A stretch of 64,000 nt of DNA from Chitinophagales bacterium (GTDB taxonomy: Bacteria; Bacteroidota; Bacteroidia; Chitinophagales; Saprospiraceae): positions 62,001-126,000 of the forward strand of contig JAAFJY010000002.1 of the NCBI GenBank assembly GCA_013299105.1, read 5' to 3'. The notes beneath the pieces were generated by a model. The model saw only the letters and a program-made list of their open reading frames with translations, ran no database searches and had not been told where the DNA came from. Shown piece by piece: positions 9,334 through 16,928 of this stretch. Position numbers and translations under genes: made by a program. How positions within the stretch are numbered: the first letter of the stretch is position 1; each line of letters opens with the position of its first letter.

Positions 9334-9765
9334 TCAACCAATAGAGACGGCTTTCTCCAACCATCCCTGCTGCTCAAACAAGCGCTCCATGTCCTTCAGC
9401 AAGGAAGCGTAGACAAAATTTTCTATTTTCTTTTTGGGAAAAACTTCCTTCAGGGCTTGCAAGTACTTTTGAGCCATGATGGGCAAAACCTGCTCGCGGG
9501 TGAGTTGCTCAACCAAATCATAAGGCAAATGAAATTGCAGGTGCAGCAAGCGATCTTTGCCCGTGTAGCGGCTGTACTCGCGGTGGTTCTGGTTGTCAGG
9601 TGGCAAAACGATGTAGAAAAAGGAAATGCCGACCAAGCCAGCGCCGTAATGGCTGAATTGGAGGTTCTCGTTGAGGAGGTCTTGAATCAGGTTTGAATTC
9701 GTAAAGGTAATTTTGTCCGATACGGTATGTTGAGTTATACCAGAAATAACAAATGGTGCGTACAT
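9334..9765 (-). CDS. Uncharacterised 143-residue protein
   Basis: I do not recognise the family. It is a soluble-looking mixed alpha/beta protein with no signal peptide, and its C-terminal third is helical and charged (YLQALKEVFPKKKIEN). The start follows directly after the end of the upstream minus-strand gene (10-base gap), so the two form one transcription unit. Its small size, and its position after a protein with a possible nuclease-like C-terminal domain, would fit an immunity or antitoxin role. That is only a positional inference. Confidence 0.65.
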   Translation of the reverse strand: MYAPFVISGITQHTVSDKITFTNSNLIQDLLNENLQFSHYGAGLVGISFFYIVLPPDNQNHREYSRYTGKDRLLHLQFHLPYDLVEQLTREQVLPIMAQKYLQALKEVFPKKKIENFVYASLLKDMERLFEQQGWLEKAVSIG

Positions 9766-9775
9766 AATGATACTT

Positions 9776-10357
9776 TTATAGGTCTGATTTATTGCCTGGA
9801 GGCCGTTTAATTGGTTTAACGCGGATAATATTCTCAGGTAAAAGAGGGTAATGAAAAATCTTATCCGCTTCCGCTTTTAAGCATTCAGTAGTCCCGCTTT
9901 TGAGCTGAACTTCGTACGCTAAGCCCATCGCATTGAGTCCCTTGAGGGTGTAGCGCTTTTTCTGCCCTTGAACCGTGACTCCATATTTCCAGACATGCCC
10001 CACAAGCAAAAAAATACTTGTGTCTTGATCACAGCTATAACAGGGAAAAAGCCCATTTCGGTTGGCCAACAATGCATACTGTTCAGCTTCTTCCAGCCGT
10101 TTGATGCGCTTTTCGTACTCCTCTTCACGCTTTGGAGCCAGTTTAGGATTTCCGTCCGCATCGGGTACCAGAAAATCCACACCTTTCCAATATGCTAACA
10201 AGCCCAAGGTAGTACAAAATACCAATAAAAGCAAGTACCTTTTGGGGTGCTTTGGCTCTTGATCTGGTTCCGGCTCAACTTGAATTTGTTCTTTAGGCCT
10301 ATAAACGGTCATGCCCTTGTGATTTTTGTGAAAAAGATAAGGTGAAAGCTTTGTCAT
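9776..10357 (-). CDS. Single-pass membrane protein with a possible GIY-YIG-like C-terminal domain
   Basis: This 193-residue protein has an N-terminal cytoplasmic part rich in P, E and K (15-40), one transmembrane helix at about 41-57 (LLLLVFCTTLGLLAYW), a charged coiled region (75-95) and a globular end. The end contains CYSCD, VWKYGVT, a basic KKRYTL, a Glu at about 163 and RPPGNK. The order KYGVT...RY...E...N resembles GIY-YIG nuclease folds, but the match is weak and the family is not certain. The downstream 143-residue gene is likely its partner. An XRE regulator gene diverges upstream. Confidence 0.65.
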   Translation of the reverse strand: MTKLSPYLFHKNHKGMTVYRPKEQIQVEPEPDQEPKHPKRYLLLLVFCTTLGLLAYWKGVDFLVPDADGNPKLAPKREEEYEKRIKRLEEAEQYALLANRNGLFPCYSCDQDTSIFLLVGHVWKYGVTVQGQKKRYTLKGLNAMGLAYEVQLKSGTTECLKAEADKIFHYPLLPENIIRVKPIKRPPGNKSDL

Positions 10358-10446
10358 AATCGCTTACATTTGACAAATGGTTCCTGTCGGGGTCAAAGAT
10401 AATCAATTGTCTCAAAAAATATCTTTTTGGGAATAAAAAATACAAA

Positions 10447-10761
10447 ATGGAGGAAAAAAAATCTCCTTTTCCAGACAAATATGCCCAAGTGAAGGGTATT
10501 TTGAGAACACTCAAATTGGATCAAGATGCTCTTGCTGACAAATTTGGCATTAAACAAGCGTCCATTAGCAAGGCGTTGAATGGTGCAAATGAAAAGACAT
10601 TTAAAAAAATCGTTCAATTGCTGGAGGAGGAATATGGAGTAAACTCTTTGAATCAGCATTTGGAATCGGGTGTTGCTAAGGACATCGCCGAAATCAAAGC
10701 CGAGCTAGCCGAAATCAAAGCTGCCGTAGCCCGTATTGAGGCGCACCTGAACAAAAAGTGA
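10447..10761 (+). CDS. Small XRE-type HTH protein with C-terminal coiled coil
   Basis: The protein has 104 residues. Residues 12-60 form a lambda-repressor-like HTH (DALADKFGIKQASISKALNG). Residues 75-104 are a heptad-rich coiled coil (IAEIKAELAEIKAAVARIEA), probably for dimerisation. The start is ATG at 10447. It diverges from the membrane-protein/partner pair at 9.3-10.4 kb and lies 107 bases upstream of the LytS kinase gene. It could regulate either. A symmetric CATTTGACAAATG lies at 10367-10379 between the divergent genes. Confidence 0.75.
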   Translation: MEEKKSPFPDKYAQVKGILRTLKLDQDALADKFGIKQASISKALNGANEKTFKKIVQLLEEEYGVNSLNQHLESGVAKDIAEIKAELAEIKAAVARIEAHLNKK

Positions 10762-10867
10762 CAGGCAAGTTCAGCAATAGAAATCCGCCGCAAAAAAACA
10801 GGCTTTTGCCGCAAAAAATCCGCAAATCCACAATGCTGCTTATCTTCAAGCCATACAATTACTTGGT

Positions 10868-11920
10868 ATGCGCGCTGTGTTGCAGTTTTTTGGGGTCAAT
10901 CTGTTATTCTTCATCGCATTTGCAGCTATGCTGTACATTGTAAGCGATGACAAGAATCTCGATTGGACATGGATTAAAAACAATCCACGCGACCTGAGCA
11001 AATACCTCGCTTACCTGCTCATCGCTGGGTATGCTTACCTAAACTATTACGTGCTGGTGCCCCGTTTTGTATTGGCCAACAAGCGATTTATTTTCAGGGT
11101 ACTGACCTTGTTGATCATTGCCTTCATTTTGATTTTTGCTGAATATTTTCCCTGGTATTGGTTCATTGGGAAAAGCACTTCAATTGAATATGTAAATCCT
11201 GAACTTCCAACTAAAGGGCTATTGAAAAAGCCAATCTGGATCCTGGATTACGGCCGTACAATCCTGGTTTTTTCCAATATCTTCTTGTTCACCTCCCTGA
11301 TGCGTTACAATCAGTACAAAAACGAGGTGGAAACAGAAAAACTAAATACCGACCTGCGCTTCTTAAGGGCTCAGATCAATCCTCATTTTTTGTTCAATAC
11401 CCTCAATAGCATTTACGCCCTAACCCTCAGCGAAAAAGCCAAATCATCGGCCAAGGCAATCTTGCAACTATCGGGCATGATGCGCTATGTGGCTAGCGAT
11501 TCACACCAGCATTTTGTGAAACTGGAACGGGAATTGGCTTATATCCAGACTTATCTGGACTTGCAGCACCTGCGTTTTGGCGAATCGTTAGTGGTCAATT
11601 ACCACCAAGAAGAGCTGGACATGAATGCTGTGATCGCCCCGATGATTTTGGTTACATTCCTTGAAAATGCGTTTAAATATGGTGTAAACCCCGAAGTGAC
11701 GTCACAAATCGACATCTCCATTCAGCAAAATGGCCAAGACTTCAGTTTTTACATCCACAACCAGAAAGTACGCCTAAAAGAGGGCCCCCGTGAAGGCGGT
11801 GGCATCGGCTTGTCCAATACCCGTACCCGCTTGGAATTGACATACCCTCACAAACACAAATTGGACATCACCGAAACCAGTCATGATTTTACTGTCAAGT
11901 TATGGATCGAGCTGAACTGA
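10868..11920 (+). CDS. LytS/YehU-type sensor histidine kinase
   Basis: There are four hydrophobic segments (about 8-24, 47-62, 78-98, 130-145). These are followed by the His_kinase motif LRAQINPHFLFNTLN with phospho-acceptor H173, an intact N box (FLENAFKYG) and a glycine-rich GGGIGLSN. This is the short membrane-bound kinase class that pairs with LytTR response regulators. The downstream regulator gene overlaps its 3' end by 19 bases. The signal sensed is unknown; there is no extracellular domain of any size. Confidence 0.92.
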   Translation: MRAVLQFFGVNLLFFIAFAAMLYIVSDDKNLDWTWIKNNPRDLSKYLAYLLIAGYAYLNYYVLVPRFVLANKRFIFRVLTLLIIAFILIFAEYFPWYWFIGKSTSIEYVNPELPTKGLLKKPIWILDYGRTILVFSNIFLFTSLMRYNQYKNEVETEKLNTDLRFLRAQINPHFLFNTLNSIYALTLSEKAKSSAKAILQLSGMMRYVASDSHQHFVKLERELAYIQTYLDLQHLRFGESLVVNYHQEELDMNAVIAPMILVTFLENAFKYGVNPEVTSQIDISIQQNGQDFSFYIHNQKVRLKEGPREGGGIGLSNTRTRLELTYPHKHKLDITETSHDFTVKLWIELN

Positions 11921-12621
11921 TAAAACAAACACGCTTGAAGGCCGTTGCCATTGACGACGAGCAACCTGCACTCCAAGTCATTCGCAATTATTGCAATGAC
12001 TTTGAAAACCTAGACTTATTAGGCGAATTTAGCAAGCCCTCGGATGCCCTGGCTTTTTTGGGGAAAAATGATGTTGACTTGCTTTTTTTAGACATCAACA
12101 TGCCCTCCGTATCAGGAATTGACTTGTACCGCAACTTGGACCAGCGCATCATGGTCATTTTTACCACCGCTTACAGCGAATATGCCGTAGAGGGATTTAA
12201 CCTCAAAGCGCTCGATTATTTACTGAAACCCATTACGCCAGAGCGATTTGAACAAGCTGTAGAAAAAGCCCAGGAGCATTTTCACTTTATACTAAAAAAT
12301 GAAAATGCCTTGCAAACCCACCTGATGATCAAAGCGGACTATAGCCTGTACAAAGTGTACCTGCACGAGATTGAATACATCGAAGGCCTTGATGATTACC
12401 TCAAAATCTACTTAACCAATGCTCGCCCCATCGTAGCCCGCATGACCATGAAAGCCATGCTGGAGCAACTGCCTGCTGCGGATTTCATTCGGGTGCATCG
12501 CTCATTTATTGTGCCTTTTCGGCGCATTGAGTCGGTACGAAACCGGATCATTACCCTGGGAAAAGCCGAAATCCCCATCGGACGCTCCTACGAAAGCAGT
12601 TTTCAGGAGCGCTACCAATGA
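11902..12621 (+). CDS. LytTR-family response regulator
   Basis: The protein has an N-terminal REC domain with acidic pocket DDE (18-20), phospho-acceptor D64 in LLFLDINMP and a switch Lys in LLKP. A C-terminal LytTR DNA-binding domain (about 135-239) carries FIRVHRSFIV and IPIGRSY. It overlaps the kinase gene, so the two form a classic LytS-LytR pair. The gene is followed by a 1.3-kb gene-free repeat region, so its targets cannot be read from position. Confidence 0.93.
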   Translation: MDRAELIKQTRLKAVAIDDEQPALQVIRNYCNDFENLDLLGEFSKPSDALAFLGKNDVDLLFLDINMPSVSGIDLYRNLDQRIMVIFTTAYSEYAVEGFNLKALDYLLKPITPERFEQAVEKAQEHFHFILKNENALQTHLMIKADYSLYKVYLHEIEYIEGLDDYLKIYLTNARPIVARMTMKAMLEQLPAADFIRVHRSFIVPFRRIESVRNRIITLGKAEIPIGRSYESSFQERYQ

Positions 12622-12776
12622 CGCTTACCGCTAGAAGGGGCGCATTGGCCTCAAAAAAATGAAGAGTAGTAATTTTATAGTTAACTTTGCGTCAATTCAT
12701 CAAAAAGTGAATATTTCTTATTTCATTTTTCCCTATCCCATCTAATGGTCCGAATGCTAAATTCCGCCCGAAATTT

Positions 12777-12827
12777 AGGGCACGTTTAAATATCGGAGAC
12801 TTAGGCAGAAAACGAGCCAAATTTTGA
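12777..12827 (+). repeat. R3 element, one end eroded
   Basis: It begins AGGGCACGTTTAAA and shares the internal stretch TTAGGC.GAAAACGAG.CAAA with the R3 copy at 12913-12972. The inverted right end is not recognisable. Confidence 0.5.
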
Positions 12828-12912
12828 CCAACCCTTTTTTGAAAGGTAGTAGGAAAAGCTAGTCATGCCTTGGTGAGATGAGCATTTTCTCAACGACCTT
12901 GTTAAAAGGCTT

Positions 12913-12972
12913 AGAGCGTGTTTAAAAATTAGAGGTTTAGGCGGAAAACGAGTCAAATTTCAAACATGCTCT
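12913..12972 (+). repeat. R3 hairpin element
   Basis: The terminal arms AGAGCGTGTTT (12913-12923) and AAACATGCTCT (12962-12972) are inverted repeats with one mismatch. They enclose a 38-base core that is shared with 12777-12827. Confidence 0.6.
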
Positions 12973-13005
12973 TAGGGAAAATTAGGCTGTTTTACGGCAA
13001 ATTAA

Positions 13006-13270
13006 GGAGTGTAGGAAGCTCAAAAAAATGAGGTGAACGGGTTTGGGTTTAGTGAAAAGACATAAAAACCTGTTTAAGCAATTTGATGACAGGAAGTCGT
13101 GTTCTTTTTTTTGCTAAATCTAAAAAGCAAAGTTGTTTACCTTTCCTTAGCTCAAATACTTAAAACATGCTCCTGCCCATAAGACTATACGAACAGTTAA
13201 ACCAATTGGCCATAAAAGGTTCTTTTCGCCTGCTTTTCGTTTCTTTTTAGCCCGTAGCTGGCTATTCGTT
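13006..13270 (+). repeat. R1 repeat copy A plus tail
   Basis: The core, about 13006-13153, contains GGTTTGGGTTTAGTGAAA, a TCGTGTTCTTTTTTTTGC block and ends at TTAGCTCAAATAC. A tail at 13182-13270 (CAATTGGCCATAA..., CGTTTCTTTTT..., GTAGCTGG) is shared only with copy C at 32079-32170. This is the most diverged R1 copy; its left inverted end is disturbed by a short insertion. Confidence 0.65.
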
Positions 13271-13590
13271 AAAAATTCATGCCATTAGTAACAACTGAAA
13301 ATCACGACTCCCTTTTCCCATGTCCAACAACATGCTTGTTTCCAACCATCATGTTCGTAATCAACATCCCTCAATCAAATATCATTTTCAGAAAGGGGGC
13401 TGGCCTCTTTCCAGGGTCACATGAGTACATTTTAATTTGCGAGCAGAGCATCCCTCACATGTAGTTATCAACCTATGTTGTATCAGGGAGTGAAAGTGCT
13501 AAGGGCAGGTACTACTTGTCCTTGGCCTTTCTGCTAAAATCCGAACTACTCAGTCCACAATACATGCTGTGGAATACTGTCAGCCAAAAA

Positions 13591-13887
13591 GTGACTAAGT
13601 GGCAAGCCACGAATAAACCTTACCAAATGGCAACTTCGTTGCCTCGCTGCGCGAGGCTTTTTTTGGCACACGGATAAAATTGGGTTTGGGTGTGCCTGTT
13701 TGGGTGTGAGTGTGCATAAACCCCAGTTCCAATTAGCTGAGTCGATAGATTCAGCTCGAAGCCACACCCACTCGAACTCACACTTACACAAGACACACTC
13801 ATTCTTGCGGATTTCCAGCATGACGTTGACCATGATGTTGACAACTAGCGATTAAAAAATTGGAAAGGTTTATTTTTGAACCGTTAC
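13591..13887 (+). repeat. R2 repeat copy 1
   Basis: The ends are GTGAC and GTTAC with imperfect terminal inverted repeats (ACGAATAAACC at the left, AGGTTTATTTTTG at the right). Inside, two competing hairpins, GGCAAC-TTC-GTTGCC (13629-13643) and GCCTCGC-TGC-GCGAGGC (13641-13657), are followed by TTTTTTT. A GT-rich arm (about 13678-13715) and a CA-rich arm (about 13762-13800) could fold back on each other. It is nearly identical to copy 2 at 21381-21682 in the opposite orientation. Confidence 0.8.
13641..13664 (+). terminator. Terminator-like hairpin inside R2 copy 1
   Basis: GCCTCGC-TGC-GCGAGGC forms a perfect 7-bp stem with a 3-base loop, followed by seven T. This is a textbook intrinsic terminator on the plus strand, carried by the repeat. 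Confidence 0.55.
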
Positions 13888-13923
13888 TAATCTTGCTCAA
13901 AGTGTTTTTAATACTCGCTAAAT

Positions 13924-14670
13924 TCAAAAAACCTGATTAACCCAAGCCTCGTATTTCTCTCTTTTAAACCGATAAAGATACGGAGACTTATATGCTCCGC
14001 CGATTTTCCTTTCATCTATGCGCTCCAAAATAGCAGTGCTCAAAATTTTCTTTTGAAAATTAGAACGCTCCAGTTTTTCGCCAAGTACCTCTTCATGCAG
14101 TTTTTGCAACTCGCCAATGGTGAATTTCTTAGGTAGCAAATGATAACTCAAAGGCAAGTGATCGAACTGTGCCTTGAGCGATTTTACAGCAGTGTTGATG
14201 ATTTGAACATGGTCAAAAATCATTGCAGGGAGTTCCTCAATATCGTGCCATGCAGTAAGATCTGTAAGGATATCTTGGGTGAAAATTACTTCCCTATGAT
14301 TGACTAAAGCATAATAGCCAACCGAAATACTACGATTAGGAAAATACTCCATTGCAAAAGGCGGTACCAGGCGAGACATGACTTCTTTGATATTGGCACG
14401 CTCAACTTCGCCAAAAGTTTGAAACTGTTTGAGGTAAATGGAGTCTAAACCTGTTCTTTCCTGTAAAGTGCGGAAAGCAGATTGGTGCAGCGACTCGTGC
14501 TTGAAAACCAATCCTCCGGGCAAGGACCAAATATCAGTATTCCGGTAACGCAGACAGAGCACTTTTAAGCGTTCTTCTTGATACGCAAAAGCTACACAAT
14601 CGACAGAAATACCGGACATGGCATTTTCAAAAAGCCATTTCAGCTGATTGTTTAGGTCATCTTGAGTCAT
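13924..14670 (-). CDS. Nudix-domain transcriptional regulator (NrtR/AraR-like), degenerate Nudix box
   Basis: Residues 20-150 are a Nudix fold (WSLPGG at 48-53). The C-terminal 90 residues form a winged helix (FTIGELQKLHEEV, ERSNFQKKIL). The Nudix box keeps G, E and R, but reads RTLQERTG where catalytic enzymes have REUxEExG. Two glutamates needed for metal are therefore missing, as in many regulatory members of the NrtR family. In Bacteroidota this architecture controls NAD or sugar-utilisation genes. A perfect palindrome lies 24 bases upstream of its ATG. The effector and targets are not known. Confidence 0.85.
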   Translation of the reverse strand: MTQDDLNNQLKWLFENAMSGISVDCVAFAYQEERLKVLCLRYRNTDIWSLPGGLVFKHESLHQSAFRTLQERTGLDSIYLKQFQTFGEVERANIKEVMSRLVPPFAMEYFPNRSISVGYYALVNHREVIFTQDILTDLTAWHDIEELPAMIFDHVQIINTAVKSLKAQFDHLPLSYHLLPKKFTIGELQKLHEEVLGEKLERSNFQKKILSTAILERIDERKIGGAYKSPYLYRFKREKYEAWVNQVF

Positions 14671-14693
14671 GATATTGCAAACTTACAAAACAA

Positions 14694-14710
14694 TGTGTAA
14701 ATCTTACACA
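14694..14710. promoter_or_regulatory. Palindromic operator candidate upstream of the Nudix regulator
   Basis: TGTGTAA-ATC-TTACACA is a perfect 7-3-7 palindrome. A TAAGTTTG -7-like box on the minus strand (14678-14685) lies between it and the gene, so autoregulation is plausible. Confidence 0.5.
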
Positions 14711-14877
14711 ATGAATAGGCCATTCCATTAATTTGATAGGCATTTTACTTTTATACTGGGAACTTCGGTGAAGTTTCTGTAGCTGTGAATTTTGCGATTT
14801 TTATAGTGAACATGAAGCGGTCATGAACGCGAAGCGGGCCAATTCTGAAAATTCTTTCAAATTCTGTCTTGGTATTT

Positions 14878-15013
14878 GAGCTAAAATATGACGGACATCT
14901 TTGTTTTTGAAGTTTAGCAAAAAAAGAACACAACTTACTTTCATCCAGTTGCTTAAGCAGGTATTTATCTTTTTTCACTAAACCCAAATCCGTTTACCTT
15001 ATTTTTTACTCTC
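14878..15013 (-). repeat. R1 repeat copy D
   Basis: This minus-orientation copy is bounded by GAGC (14878-14881) and a GGAGAG-type end (to 15013). It differs from copy C at only a few positions. The gap 14671-15077 holds this repeat and the operator palindrome and otherwise no gene. Confidence 0.75.
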
Positions 15014-15077
15014 CCTAAGCCCCTCTATATCCGAATGAACCCGCACCAAGTCGCAAAATTCATTTAAATTTGTATGA

Positions 15078-15983
15078 ATGGAAAAGGTAGAAAGCATCGA
15101 AGATTTTTACCAGCGAAGGTTCAACAACCTACCTGGTTTTATTCAGCAAGATCTTGGGCATTTCAATGTGTTCAGGCTGGAGCCTTTTGTGGGTCCTCGT
15201 GCAAAGCCTGTACCTTACAAACGCAGGGATTATTTCAAAGTCATGTTGCTGCAAGGCCAGGGCAAGGTTTTTTATGCTGATAAGGTTTTTACAGTCAAAA
15301 AACAGGCTTTGTCTTTTTCCAATCCACAAATTCCATACAAATGGGAAAATACGGACCATATTTCTTGGGGCGTATTCTGTATTTTCAATGCCCAGTTCTT
15401 TCACCAATTTGGGAAGTTAAACCAGTACGAGGTTTTTCAACCCCAGGGCAACCACATTTTTGAGCTGACGGATGAGCAGTTTGAAAAAGCCAATCAGGTT
15501 TTCTTTCGCATGTTTGAGGAAATTGAATCCGACTACATTCACAAATTCGATGTACTGCGCAACCAAGTACACGAGCTTTTGCACTTTGCTATGAAGATGC
15601 AGCCATCTTCTTCGCATTTTGAGCAGCAGCCATTCAATGCCGCACAGCGCATCACAACCCTTTTTCAGGAATTGCTAGAGCGCCAAGTTCCGATCGACAA
15701 ATCTCATCTGCAAATACAGCTACGCAGCGCCTCCGATTATGCACAGCAACTCAATGTGCATGTCAATCACCTCAACAAGGCGGTGAAAGAAATTACGGGC
15801 AAAACCAGCACCCAGGTCATCGCCGAGCGCATTTTGCAAGAAGCCAAAATTCTCTTGCACCACAGCCCTTGGAACGTAGGCGAAATTGCTTTTGCTCTAG
15901 GCTTCAAGGAAGTGACCCATTTCAATAATTTTTTCAAAAAACATGCTTTGACCAGCCCCTTGAAATTTAGAACTGGGAAATAG
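15078..15983 (+). CDS. AraC-family transcriptional regulator
   Basis: The protein has 301 residues: an N-terminal cupin-like effector domain (about 25-130) and a C-terminal AraC DNA-binding domain with two helix-turn-helices. The second contains VGEIAFALGFKEVTHFNNFF. The layout matches the regulators common in Bacteroidota that sense small organic ligands. A TAAATTTG box lies at 15065-15072, very close to the ATG. No divergent target gene adjoins it; the neighbours are repeats. Ligand unknown. Confidence 0.9.
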   Translation: MEKVESIEDFYQRRFNNLPGFIQQDLGHFNVFRLEPFVGPRAKPVPYKRRDYFKVMLLQGQGKVFYADKVFTVKKQALSFSNPQIPYKWENTDHISWGVFCIFNAQFFHQFGKLNQYEVFQPQGNHIFELTDEQFEKANQVFFRMFEEIESDYIHKFDVLRNQVHELLHFAMKMQPSSSHFEQQPFNAAQRITTLFQELLERQVPIDKSHLQIQLRSASDYAQQLNVHVNHLNKAVKEITGKTSTQVIAERILQEAKILLHHSPWNVGEIAFALGFKEVTHFNNFFKKHALTSPLKFRTGK

Positions 15984-16002
15984 CAGGCTGAAATTGGTGC
16001 TT

Positions 16003-16333
16003 CGTAATAAGCCACAAATAAATCTTTCCTATTCTAAACTTGGCTTCTCCTATGTGGCCACGAATCTTTTTTGCCCCGCTTTGCGGGTTGGGAACACAGA
16101 TGAAAATGGGTTTGGGTGTGTGTTTGGGTGTGCGTGTGAGGGAACACCGTTTCCAATTGGCCAAGACGAAAGATTCAACTCGAAGCACCACACACCCGAA
16201 CTCACACTTACACACACACCCATTCTTGCGGATTGCCAACACGATTTTGACCGTGATTTTGACCATCAGGTTAATACTTATTGTGATCAACATCTGTGAA
16301 AATTGGAAACCTTTATTTTTTAAATTGGTGCTT
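16003..16333 (+). repeat. R2 repeat copy 3 (diverged), flanked by a 12-base direct repeat
   Basis: The element runs from GTAATAAGCC to CTTACT. The hairpin CCCGC-TTT-GCGGG (16075-16087) is followed by GGGAACACAGATG, then a GT-rich arm and a CA-rich arm (CACACACCCGAACTC...), then GCGGATTGCCAACACG. AAATTGGTGCTT occurs at 15991-16002 and again at 16322-16333, bracketing the element. The right end runs into the stop codon of the DinB-like gene. The 348-base gap 15984-16331 is filled by it. Confidence 0.7.
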
Positions 16334-16928
16334 ACTCCCTTACTTTTCCGGTTAATACACTGGCTTTGCTGTTGAAAGGATTGCCCGAAGCGCGCCGAAA
16401 ACTGACCACTTGCCCCACATGCCACAGTGCATCGGCAATGGGGCCATTGATCATGTTCCAAAAAGGGAACTCAGTTTTGTTGTCGCCGTTTTGAAAAATG
16501 ATTTTGTGTTTTTTCAACTTCGCGTCTTTCTTCTTGAGCAGCTCGCTGGCTTCCCACAAGATTTCAAGGGTCCTTTTTCTTTTCACCTCAAAACTCAAGC
16601 TGGAGGTTTCTTCTCCACTGCGCACATTCGCTTGATCTTTGAGCGAATTGATCAAAATGGTAGCCAGGCCCAAGATATGATCAATCGTTTCCTCACTGCT
16701 GCGGGCCTCTTTGCTGGGGCGATAAGCCAAATCTTCGGGCCGCAAGCCATCGGTGGCCCAGTAGTAACGAAACCCCAAGCCATCGATCATCCGTGCTACT
16801 GCGTTTTCAGCAGTGTAAGATGCCGGATAGGAGGGTATTTCACGGTAGGGTAAAGTCTGCATGGTTTGAGCTGATGTGAACGAGAGGATGGTGAGAAGGC
16901 AGATGATGAGGCTGGTGGTGGTTTTCAT
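16332..16928 (-). CDS. Secreted DinB-like fold protein
   Basis: This 198-residue protein has a signal peptide ending near TSAQT (about 21). It has a helical-bundle layout with metal-ligand-type histidines in TIDHILG (H84) and ALWHVGQ (H170), as in DinB/YfiT-like proteins. DinB-fold members bind divalent metal and include thiol transferases; an exported one is probably not a DNA-damage protein. Its start overlaps the end of the upstream restriction-modification gene by 4 bases. The link with that enzyme is positional only. Confidence 0.75.
   Translation of the reverse strand: MKTTTSLIICLLTILSFTSAQTMQTLPYREIPSYPASYTAENAVARMIDGLGFRYYWATDGLRPEDLAYRPSKEARSSEETIDHILGLATILINSLKDQANVRSGEETSSLSFEVKRKRTLEILWEASELLKKKDAKLKKHKIIFQNGDNKTEFPFWNMINGPIADALWHVGQVVSFRRASGNPFNSKASVLTGKVRE

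Larger units (their letters stand above)
12622..13923. other. Gene-free, repeat-rich intergenic region
   Basis: I see no convincing gene in these 1.3 kb. The region holds two copies of hairpin family R3 (12777-12827 and 12913-12972), R1 copy A (about 13006-13153) with its extra tail (13182-13270), and R2 copy 1 (13591-13887). The short open frames in it have no coding character and partly fall inside the repeats. Confidence 0.7.

Noticed and set aside
13279-13464. Open frame of 61 codons in the repeat-rich gap
   Set aside because: Composition is not coding-like, and it has no recognisable domain or ribosome-binding site.
13546-13844. Open frames in R2 copies 1 and 2 (also 21423-21738) and copy 3 (15967-16461)
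   Set aside because: They track the repeat, with mixed frames and GT/CA-rich codons. They are shadows of a structured element, not genes.
14751-14987. Minus-strand open frame of 78 codons
   Set aside because: It lies mostly within R1 copy D; coding is only a speculation, given as a separate finding.
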